Assembly (NCBI RefSeq): GCF_037975245.1
Contig: NC_092567.1
Span: 9,180,214-9,244,213 of the forward strand
Direction: 5' to 3'
Length of the DNA: 64,000 bases
Origin: Apostichopus japonicus
Lineage: Eukaryota > Echinodermata > Holothuroidea > Aspidochirotida > Stichopodidae
The translations under genes were made by a program, and so were the position numbers. Numbering within the stretch: position 1 is the stretch's first letter; every line of letters begins with the position of its first letter. The notes beneath the pieces are model-generated. The model saw nothing but the letters and a program-made list of their open reading frames with translations. It was not told where the DNA came from and made no database searches. Below are positions 37,561-47,392 of this stretch, one piece after another.

Positions 37561-38874
37561 TAATCTGAGGAAGTAAAGCCCATAACAATATGGAGATAGA
37601 ATACAATTAAATTCTACTTAGAACTGGTTCTTGTCAAAATCACTATGCATTTGTGTGCCAGATATCCTTAGTGCATACTAGCTTTGTACAATTTCGTGAA
37701 GCACAGATCGTATTACTATGAAATAAGTACGTGACCTGACACTGTAGCTACCCGTACTTATACGTCCGTCTGTTCTAGGGTGTCGACCGTTTCAATCTAG
37801 TTCCGTGATTGCGCACAAGAGAAATCGTTGCTGAATAATGAAGTTTAACTCGAATGTAGCCTACCATTGTAACCTATAGGCTAAGGCTGTATACATACAA
37901 TGGAACGTTATTTTACAACTATAGAAAGGAGAAGCCCTATAAAACCAGTCTTTGCCAAGAAGTGGAACCAGCTGCTGGTAACTTAGCAATGTAAAACGTT
38001 TCTTGTTGGGTGTAGCCACGCTACTTAAACTCTCAAATGACGATTTTGAAACAGGCAGTGCAATTTCAACATTACTGTCTTCTTTCCTGTGTCGGATAGG
38101 CGTGAATAATATTGAATGGCCCATTCTTATTTTTAACATTAGGCCTGACGTTAGGCCAACTGCACACTTGGGAAGCCTAACATAAGACTAGCCTAGGCTA
38201 GTTCATGGACTGCACTAGCCTAAACCGCCTATGCCCTAGGCATTACAGTACTTGTATGTTGTTACACAGTGTGGAGATTTGTGAAGCTAATCGGTACATA
38301 GCGTACTGTTCCAGGACTAGCCAAACGTTAGGCCTATTCACATTGCAATACTCCAAATCATATTTTCATTCATTTCACCAACCTTACCGCATTCCAAGAT
38401 ACACTATTTCAACCAGTGACGACGGCCTCTGGAAAATAGTAGCAACGCTATTTTGAAACGGTTTTTTTCATTCGTCAGCAAAATGAGGGTGGTTGATTTC
38501 AACCAATCATCGTAGGCTTTATATATATAATCGGAGAATTATATTCAGGCACGACCACAGGTTGAAATAGGTCAATCGGTTGTACCATTCAAAAGTTATA
38601 ATTTTTTGTTTGGACGATGTAGTGATTTTTTAAGTCAATTTCCATTAAAAAAGGGCGAAAATCTTTTTTTTTTAAACTAAAAATGACGGTACTTTTTTAA
38701 GGAGTAATGTTGTGAATTATATAAAATAAGATTTTTAACAAATGTCAACTGCTAATATCGACTGAAATAATCGTAATGGTCATATAGTTCGTTTGCTAGT
38801 ATTTTTGAAGTGATTCAAATTGGGTTTTTTTAAAGAAAATTTACACAGTTAAGGACGAAGTATAAGTGTACCAC
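37561..38874. other. Intergenic, nothing recognised
   Basis: No gene recognised. Short TAGGC/GCCTA-rich patches occur near 38130-38240, as in other parts of the window. Confidence 0.5.
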
Positions 38875-40240
38875 TCGAAACGTTTCCACGGGATGAATGG
38901 ATAGCATGGATGACTAGGATGGATGGGATGAATGTATTGGATGTATGGATAGGGTGGATGTATAGGATCAATGGATGTGATGGATGGATAGGATGAATGA
39001 ATAGGATGGATGGATAGGATGTATGGATATGATGGATTGGATGGATGTACAGGATGGATCGATAGGATAGATGGATAGGATGGATAGGATAGATGGATTG
39101 GGTGGATAGGATGTATAGGATGGATGGATAGGATGGATGGATATGATTGATAAGAGGGATGTACAGAATGGATTGATTGGATGGATGGATAGAATGGATG
39201 GAAAGGATGGATAGGATGGATAGGATAGATGGATAGGATGGATAGGATAGATGGATAGGATGGATCGGATAGATGGATAGGATTGAATGGATAGGGTGTA
39301 TAGTAAGGATGTATAGGATGGAAGGTTAGGATGGATGGATAGGATGGATGGATTGGATGAATGGGGTGGAAACATATGAATATTGGATAGGATGGATCGA
39401 TAGGACGGATAAATAGGATGGATAGGATAGATTCATAGCGTAATGGATTGGATAGATGGATAGGATTTGATGGATAGGATGTATAGGATGGATGGATAGG
39501 ATGAAAGGATAGGATGTATGGATAGGATGGATGTATATGAAGGATGTGATGGATGGATAAGATGAATGGATAAGACGGATGGATAGGATGGATGGATATG
39601 ATGGATTGGATGGATGCACAGGATGGATGGATAGCATGAATAGGATGGATAGGATAGATGGATAGGATAGATGGATTGGATGATTTGGGTGGATAAGATG
39701 TATAGGATGGATGGATAGGATGGATGGATATGATTGATATGGGGGGATGTACAGAATGGATTGATTGGATGGATGGATAGGATGGATGGATGGAAAGGAT
39801 GGATAGGATAGGATAGATGGATAGGATGGATCGAATAGATGGATAGTATTGGATGGATACGATGTATAGTAAGGATGTATAGGATGGAAGGATAGGATGG
39901 ATAGGATGGATGGATAGGATGGATGGGGTGGATACATATGAATATTGGATAGGATGGATCGATAGGATGGATCGATAGGACGGATGGATAGGATGGATAG
40001 GATGGATTGATAGGGTAATGGATTGGATAGATGGATAGGATTTGATGGATAGGATGTATAGGATGGATGGATAGGATGAAAGGATAGGATGAATGGATAG
40101 GAGGAAAGTATTGGATGTATGGATAGGATGGATGTATAGGATGGATGGATGTGATGGATGGATAAGATGAATGGATAGGATGGATGGATTGGATGGATGT
40201 ACAGGATGGATCGATAGGATGGATGGATAGGAGTTGGGAA
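38875..40240 (+). repeat. GGATGGATA minisatellite with higher-order structure
   Basis: Almost pure GGATGGATA/GGATAGGATGGAT repeats. On the minus strand they produce long open frames of HPIHPSYPSILSI text in several registers, which are repeat artefacts and not a gene. Marker variants recur at a larger spacing: ACATATGAATATTGGATAGG at about 39371 and 39934, and GTACAGGATGGATCG-like words at about 39048, 39615 and 40199. This indicates a higher-order unit of about 565-585 bases. Confidence 0.9.
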
Positions 40241-40650
40241 TTTGCTGCCCCCCCCCCCATTGAACTCTGTGCGTCAAGAAGTAGAAGCGGTCTCATTCTC
40301 CTGGTCCTGCAGACCGATGTAAAGGCCCTACAGGCAGCCTTTCATTAGTTTTATGACAAAATAAATACCCTAATTGTTATGTGTAAAGTAGTACATAGCC
40401 TTTACATCTGCTATTAAAATGTGGTTGATGGCTAAATGAATGTAATATATACATGCTGTAATGTGTACCTCTTAGTCAGGCATTATTATATATAAGAATA
40501 ATAACTGGTTGGGCAACATGCCTATCCATCGGCTATTTACAGAATAACTGGACGGGCAGGACTGTATTTTCTGTTTTTCCATGCAATTATACAATAGTGA
40601 TTTTAACATCGGTCAGTTCAGTTTTCAAACTTCACACTAGTATTCTTTGT

Positions 40651-41521
40651 GTGAAAGCTTTTTGGTTGCTAGAATGCGGCCCCGCCTAGCAACCAAATCC
40701 AGATTGCATTTTAAGGGCCCTAAATTTGTGTCAAGTTTGGAGGCATCTTTTGCATAATTGTAAAGTATTTTATGTCTGATAATGCAGATATTGTGGAAGA
40801 TGTGTGACCAGTCTTCGAATTTAGCTAATTTTGAGGAAAATTTACGGTCTCAATTTTTTCGTAACAAGTCATTAAAATGGCAGAAAATGAGATAGCCCGG
40901 GGCTTTTCTGGCCTTACTTTTAGTGTGCTCTATATTCACAAGCAAGGGCATGTTTGAGTTTTAGTTTGCATAGGATCCTTGTCCAGTGGTAGTTGTACGG
41001 GAAAAGGGCCAAAGAAAAGTCAAGCGAGTCGTACGTTTCACGAACAGCGCCCTCAAACTTAAGAAATCTCATTTCTGGCCTTAACTGGGGGTCCAATTTG
41101 GGCCTGTGGGTAAATTTCAATTGTTTTTAAATACTATTTTCAGGAGTGTATTGACCCTATTTTTAAAAACTCAAGTCAAAAAGTTGTGTATTTTGTGTTA
41201 TCTACTCAAATTTACGACTCGAAAATTGCGAAAATCACTTGGTTCATTATGTATGAAAGTGCTTACACAAGCCAATTTCAGTAATTTAAATGGCAACAAC
41301 TTCTTAGCCTTAGCATACAGGTGCTTAACAATTAAGAAGGTGGTCCACTAGCATAAGGACTACAAATAAACTGCATTTTCAGGGTCATATGCCCAACGAT
41401 GCCTGTTAACAGCGCCCTCAAACATCACATTTTACCAATATTTTGGGCTATTTTGGGCATTTCAAGGTCAAATTTGGTCACAATTAAAAGGTATTTTTCG
41501 TTTTCAATACGAAACCAGTAA
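40651..41521 (+). repeat. Foldback element, left arm
   Basis: This arm is the reverse complement of 42345-43071, with pairs summing to 83856 along its length (for example 40785 with 43071 and 41101 with 42755). Its outermost part (40651-40785) matches, inverted, 44900-45040, because the right arm is split by an insertion. Small open frames on the opposite strands of the two arms encode similar peptides (THRPKLDPQL and onward) only because the DNA is duplicated. Confidence 0.85.
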
Positions 41522-41893
41522 CATATGTATTTATGATGCATAGAATGAGCTGAAACATATTTTTTATAAGTTATTGATTCTCTGATGAGCAGCTTAAAGT
41601 GGCGTATATGAGAGTTACATCAGCTCTACAGAAACATGCTTGCGAGGGCAAACAGTGGTAACATTGTATATTCATTCAAGGAGACCATGTTAAACAACAT
41701 TAGAAACTATTGAAATGCATTTATTAAAAGTGTTCTGTCTAATACTCTTTGACTCCACCCCCCCCCCCCCCCCAACACCCTCCCCATAGTGCACTATGCA
41801 GATTTGTATGCATACAGTATGTGACTGACTTTTACTATGCATGTAAACCACCCCTCCCACCTACATCCTCTACCCAACCCTATATCAGAATAG

Positions 41894-42286
41894 AAAATGA
41901 ATGTGAACCAGTGCATACATGTGTAGTGTGTACTATATATATGTGTACATGTTCAGTACAGTGTTATTTTACACCAAGCACTAAATAAATACACACTGTC
42001 CACAATCATGTACAGTACACACTGTACATGTATGCACTGGTCATTTAATTCAATACTATGCATATTTCAATGCCATATTAATATTTGCAATGCAGTGTCT
42101 GCTTCTGCTCATTCACTAAATTATAAGACTTTTAATAATTTAAAAGGAATGTTTAACCAGTACATGCATGTACAGTGTGTACTGTACATGATTGTGGACA
42201 GTGTGTATTAAGTGCTTGGTGTAAAATAACACTGTACTGAACATGTACACACATAGTTCACACTGCACTGGTTCACATTCATTTTT
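41894..42286. repeat. Inner palindrome of the foldback region
   Basis: AAAATGAATGTGAACCAGTG at about 41896 pairs with CACTGGTTCACATTCATTTT ending near 42284. Pairing continues inward to ATGCACTGGT/ACCAGTACAT near 42044/42157, leaving a loop of about 110 bases. It is centred near 42095, not at the centre of the outer arms (41928), so it is a separate palindrome nested in the outer foldback. Confidence 0.8.
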
Positions 42287-42344
42287 GGTTCCTTGCTTTT
42301 TGCAAAGCAAGGAACCTATGCATTCAACTTGGCGTGATACCTTA

Positions 42345-43071
42345 CTAGTTTTGTATTGAAAAACCTTTTAATTGTGACCAAATTTGACCTTGAAATGCCC
42401 AAAATAGCCCAAAATATTGGTAAAATGTGATTTTTGAGTGCGCTGTTCACAGACATCGTTGGGCAAATGACCCTGAAAAATGCAGTTTTTTGTATTTCGT
42501 ATGCTAGTGGACCACCCTCTTAATTGTTAAGCACCTGTATGCTAATTCTACGAAGTTGTTATCATTTGAATTACTCAAATCGGCTTGTGCAAGCATTTTC
42601 ATACATATGAACCAAGTGATTGTCGCAATTTTTGAGTCTTACATTTGAGTAGATAACACAAAATACACAACTTTATGACTTGAGTTTTTAAAAAAAGGGT
42701 CTATACACTCCTGAAAAATGGTATTTAAAAAACAATTGAAATTTACCCACAGGCCCAAATTGGACCCCCAATTAGGGCCAGAAATGAGATTTCTTAAGTT
42801 TGAGGGCGCTGTTCGTGAAACGTACGACCCGCTTGACTTTTTTTTTTGCCCTTTTCCCGAACAACTACCACTGGACAAGGACCCTATGCAAACTAAAACT
42901 CAAACATGCCTTTGCTTGTGAATATAGAGCACACTAAAAGTAGGGCCAGAAAAGCCCCGGGCTATCTCATTTTCTGCCATTTTAATTACTTGCTACGAAA
43001 AATTGAGACCGTACATTTTCCTCAAAATTAGCAAAATTCGAAGACTGGTCACATGTCTTCCACAATATCTG
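42345..43071 (-). repeat. Foldback element, right arm (part 1)
   Basis: Reverse complement of 40785-41521 with scattered mismatches. It stops abruptly at ...CAATATCTG (43071). The expected continuation resumes at 44900. Confidence 0.85.
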
Positions 43072-44899
43072 TATAACTTCGGCCAACGATGAGTCCTAAG
43101 GGATAGGTTAATTTGCTTGTGACAGGAAATGGACATGTGATTTCTCATACTCATTTCTCATAAAGACAAAAAGCTAGAAAGTATAGAAAGAAAAGATGAT
43201 CCAGTTAATCTTACTTTTATTGGACGCAACTTAGGCATATAAGAATCTACAAAGCAATAAAGTGTATCATAATGTACTGTTAATCGTAAGTCGGCTGATA
43301 TTACGTGCGCTGAGCCCAGTCCAAAGAATCTCAGTAGGCTGACCTTCAGTCGGCAGAATCTCGGTAGGCTCACCCTCAGTCGGTAGAACTTCAGTAGCTT
43401 GACCCTCAGTCGGCAGAATCTCGGTAGGCTGACCCTCGGTCGGTAGAACTTCAGTAGGCTGACACTCCGTCGGTAGAACTTCAGTAGGCTGACACTCCGT
43501 CGGCAGAACTTCAGGAGGCTGACCTTCAGTCAGTAGAACTTCAGTAGGCTGACCTTCAGTCAGTAGAACTTCAGTAGGCTGACACTCCGTCGGTAGAACT
43601 TCAGGAGGCTGACACTCCGTCGGCAGAACTTCAGTAGGCTGACACTCCGTCGGCAGAACTTCAGGAGGCTGACACTCCGTCGGCAGAACTTCAGTAGGCT
43701 GACACTCCGTCGGCAGAACTTCAGTAGGCTGACACTCCGTCGGCAGAACTTCAGTAGGCTGACACTCCGTCAGTAGAACTTCAGTAGGCTGACACTCCGT
43801 CGGCAGAACTTCAGTAGGCTGACACTCCGTCGGCAGAACTTCAGTAGGCTGACACTCCGTCAGTAGAACTTCAGTAGGCTGACCTTCAGTCAGTAGAACT
43901 TCAGTAGGCTGACCTTCAGTCAGTAGAACTTCAGTAGGCTGACACTCCGTCGGTAGAACTTCAGGAGGCTGATACTCCGTCGGCAGAACTTCAGTAGGCT
44001 GACACTCCGTCGGAAGAACTTCAGTAGGCTGACACTCCGTCGGCAGAACTTCAGTAGGCTGACACTCCGTCAGTAGAACTTCAATAGGCTGACACTCCGT
44101 CGGCTGTCCCTCAGTACGCTGAACCTCAGTTGGCTGAACGTAAGTAGGCTGTCCTTCAGTCTGCTCAACTTCAATAGAGTGACCCGAGCGTGCTGATATT
44201 CAGTTGTGTTACATTGAAGTCATAGCTGGCCGTATTACCCTAGTCTGATATTAATTATGTAAACTCGTACAGATGCAAGGGAGGAGTGTAACTGTACTGG
44301 ATACTAAGCATAGGCAGTTCCTTCGAACTCCACCCGGTTGTTAATAAGTAATAGTTGTGTACTATCAGACCCGTCTGCTTCTTTAAAAATAGCCCCCAGC
44401 CTCGGTGCCTAGAAAACTGGTTGAAATGATTACCTCCCTCCTCACAGTGGTATCTGGTTTTCCTACTCCTACGGGGGTTCTACTACTAGCCGGATACGGT
44501 TCGGGCCTTAGTGAGTAACGGCCGTTACTAGTACCACAGGTACGGCCGATAAAGAAATGATCAGATTAGCCGCTTCCAACCAAGAAAACAAAATCGAACC
44601 CTCAAGATATGTCCCTCCCTAATTGGAAATATCGGGGATTATTAATTACTAGCCTAGGTACTTAACTTTCACCAAATTCACTTTTTTATCTTTTGCTGCA
44701 TAGGGCTAATGGTGTATATTGGTGGGTATTACGTCTGTTCTCCTTGACGGTTGATCGTATTGTGTCCCAAGCAACGTGGTTCCGCGGCTAGGCTATCGTG
44801 CGGGAAACCCTTCACGGAATTTTCCACAGGTCGCACATTCTTGTTAGTGGATAGCGCCACCAAAAATAACCTAGTAATATAGAAAGCAGTATTCGTTAC
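43072..44899. mobile_element. 1.8 kb insertion splitting the foldback arm
   Basis: The right arm breaks after ATCTG (43067-43071) and continues from ATCTG (44900-44904), so an insert of 1828 bases is bracketed by a 5-bp direct repeat. The ends do not show obvious terminal inverted repeats or LTR TG...CA borders. The insert contains the exact 30-bp tandem array. Its class is unknown. It could also be a capture during break repair. Confidence 0.55.
43321..44160 (-). repeat. Exact 30-bp tandem array (about 28 units), open on the minus strand
   Basis: The unit CGGCAGAACTTCAGTAGGCT then GACACTCCGT repeats with no length change across more than 25 copies, with only substitutions. On the minus strand one register reads the 10-residue unit TECQPTEVLP with variants TEGQPTEVLL and TECQPPEVLP. 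That register has no stop from 44199 down to the TGA at 43267-43269 (about 310 codons) but no ATG. Whether it is translated is unknown. A second minus register is also largely open, and the third is stopped in most units. Confidence 0.8.
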
Positions 44900-45159
44900 A
44901 TCTGCAATATCAGACATAAAATACTTTACATTTATGCAAAAGATGCCTCCAAACTTGACACAAATTTAGGGCTCCTAAAATGCAATCTGGATATGGTTGC
45001 TAGGCGGGGCCGCATCCTAGCAACCAAAAAGTTTTCAACATTTTTTTGGCCCAATTTCATCCTTTGAGACATATGGCAAGACACCATATCAATTTCAGGC
45101 GATTTTGAGAGGGTCGACGTGGAGGCCACTGTTGATTTGGCATGGATTGACCCATATAG
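44900..45159 (+). repeat. Foldback arm (part 2) and direct-repeat copy A
   Basis: ATCAGACATAAAATACTTTA and AAGATGCCTCCAAACTTGAC continue the split right arm and match 40651-40785 inverted. From 44957 to 45159 the sequence also matches 46447-46650 directly. Both contain GGTTGCTAG...CTAGCAACC, a 9-bp stem around a GC-rich loop. Confidence 0.8.
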
Positions 45160-45751
45160 AGTTCTGCCTATCAGTTTCCAGTAGTTTTCTCTTGGGTTTT
45201 CTCTTCAGTTTTTTTCTCTTGGGGCCATACCTGACACATTGTACTTACTTTGATGTGGTTACCAATGAAAGCTGATCTAGTTTAGCTTCTAGGTGAATTC
45301 AAAATTGCCCTCCCAGCCGCACCCACCACAGCCAGTTTGCCAGTCGTCTGGTTTCATATACAGGAATGCACTGTGAACATTGCGATGTACAAGGCAATTG
45401 GTTACCTCCCCAGCTAACCAAACCCTCTGGGCTCCTGGTCTATTATGTTAGGAAAAAACCCATTTAAACAGCTCTATAGATATTGTATAGATGTGTGATG
45501 CAGTACTGAATCGTTCATTCAATCTGTGCAACATCATGCAATTAGTGTACTTTCAGTAAGCAAAATAGAAATCACCAGAGCATTAACTTCAACATCTCAT
45601 CTTGCGCTACTTGTTGTTTATCACAGACTTCACAAATACTAGTTAAGTGAGATGTACACTGTATACACAATGAAGTGAGGCATTGTGTAATTCAAGCATT
45701 GATGGTACATGATAGATTGTGTACACAGGAATCATCACATCAAATATATAA

Positions 45752-46039
45752 GCTGAGCAAAAGGAAGCTGTAATACCACAAGAAATTCATGATTTGAGGC
45801 TTGGACAGTTTGTGTATTGTGTCTATGATGGCCAATGGTGGGTTGGGATAATTTTAGAAAATTCTGATTCATTTAATGACATCAAGGTTAAAGTCATGCA
45901 CAATTCAGAATAGAGAGGGTCTGTGTTTCGCCCATCAAGAGATGATGTTTGTTGGGTTCCATACTCCCATGTTCTATTGCACCAATCACAGCAAGTGGAA
46001 GATTGTATACTCTTCACACTGAAATTCTTAGTAAAATGA
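45752..46039 (+). pseudogene. Stop-interrupted fragment of an uncharacterised domain (Tudor-like)
   Basis: One plus-strand frame reads LRLGQFVYCVYDGQWWVGII and later VFRPSRDDVCWVPYSHVLL, broken by TAG at 45911-45913 and ended by TGA at 46037-46039. From memory this resembles a compact Tudor/SH3-like module at the C-terminus of many uncharacterised metazoan and transposon-associated proteins (pattern: VxxxYDxxWWxGxI ... FxxPxxxDxxWVPxxxIL). It has no start and lies between two direct repeats (44957-45159 and 46447-46650), so it is probably a relic carried by a repeat. The family match is not confirmed. Confidence 0.5.
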
Positions 46040-46420
46040 ATGCCAACCGTAAGCGATTCAGAGAAAAGAATCAATTACAACTGAAATGAATCTCTGCTAA
46101 TGACAAAACACCCAATGATGGAGTAATCGATGTGTCAACAGACAAGTATGGTTGGCAAAGGTACAACAGAGTAGTCAGCACTGGATGTGGAGAATAAACA
46201 AGAAAGTACATCAAATCTGTACAGGAGACATATTTTGTACTTAATTGAAAGTTGGTTATCAATTTGAGTGGCTAGGAGGAGATGACTGATGATGTTATAT
46301 TTATGAAGATTGTCTGTAGGTTTTCTCTCATTAAACATGTATTTCACATAGCACAAACATCAACTGTGATCCAAATCTGGACTCTGTATTAAGGTTGGGT
46401 TGAGGATGTGTGTGTGTGTA

Positions 46421-46442
46421 ATTGTGGGGGGGGGGGGGGGGG
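46421..46442. repeat. Poly-G run
   Basis: About 20 consecutive G residues after a GTGTGTGTGT stretch. Such long homopolymers recur in this window (for example near 7779, 11464, 19900, 41757 and 50388 on one strand or the other) and are prone to length errors. Confidence 0.8.
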
Positions 46443-46446
46443 TAGA

Positions 46447-46650
46447 TGACAAAAATTTATGGCTCTTAAAATGCAATCTGGATTTGGTTGCTAGGCGGGG
46501 CCGTATTCTAGCAACCAAATGGTCTTCAACATTTGTTTTGCCCAAGTTCATCCTTTGAGACATATGGCAAGACACCATATCAATTTCTAGCGATTCTGAG
46601 AGGGTCGAGGTGGAGGCCTCTGTTGATTTAGCATGGATTGACCCACATAT
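46447..46650 (+). repeat. Direct-repeat copy B
   Basis: Matches 44957-45159 over about 204 bases with a moderate number of substitutions. Shared words include ATGCAATCTGGAT, GGTTGCTAGGCGGGGCCG and CATATGGCAAGACACCATAT. The copies bracket the Tudor-like relic. Confidence 0.85.
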
Positions 46651-47392
46651 GACCCTTTATAGTGTACATGTACATATGGTATCGGGCATGTTGCTCTACT
46701 AAATAAGTTTTCACATTTTCACTATAATGATGATGTTTGGCATTGTGATATGCATTTTCGCATATATGTCAGTCACAAGTGTACTGACCATGGAATTTCA
46801 ACTTCTTTATACGCCACACAATCAAAGGAATTTTTATTATGTGCATGGTTGAAGTTCATTGCTTAACACAAGGCTATTTACATGAATTTTCCTATTCAAT
46901 TGACAGCTGGACAAACCTGCATATGGACTCGTAACAACACAATCAATGATTAGATGAAGACATGAAGGGCAAATCGTAAGTCAGTTTCAGTTGATTTTCT
47001 TTTCTCTTTAGGTTCGACAAGACGGTAATTCAACATAACATTAACCCTTGTTGCCTTATTTAACTATCTTGTAAGAGATATTCCGGTTGATGGATATAAC
47101 TGTGTGGAATAATAAATTATTTGCGCTTTAGTAAATTTAATGATTGTAACACGTAGCATAGAGTTAGGCATCATATAGGGGTATTGGTCTGAAAAAAATG
47201 TCTTGATGTCTCTTTGTCATGTACTAATCATTGCACCTCCTAGGAATAAAATATTCGTTCCCAACACATTTTAAATAACAACACATTGAACCAAACCATA
47301 TGCAACATCAAAACAATGCAGTATATATCTTGACGGTTAACGGAATGATGTAATTATTTAGATTCCCTTTTTTGCTCATATCTTTAAAACAG
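46651..47392. other. Upstream region of the NLR gene
   Basis: No long open frame. A strong acceptor-like TTTTCTTTTCTCTTTAG lies at about 46997-47013, followed by GTTCGACAAGACG|GTAATT, and a donor-like GTAAGT lies near 46977. These could be 5' untranslated exons or a micro-exon of the NLR gene. I cannot place its promoter. Confidence 0.4.

Noticed and set aside
38841-40296. Long minus-strand open frames up to 478 codons (HPIHPSYPS text)
   Set aside because: They follow the GGATGGATA minisatellite in several overlapping registers and have no domain, so they are repeat artefacts.
40920-42921. Paired small frames THRPKLDPQL... as a conserved gene
   Set aside because: They lie on mirrored arms of the foldback element, so similarity does not imply coding constraint.
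43321-44160. CRISPR-like array of 30-bp repeats
   Set aside because: Units are contiguous with no unique spacers, and the genome is eukaryotic; it is a plain tandem repeat.
44957-46650. LTR retrotransposon with 204-bp LTRs
   Set aside because: The direct repeats lack TG...CA ends, and there is no primer-binding site or polyprotein between them; a third copy is inverted elsewhere.
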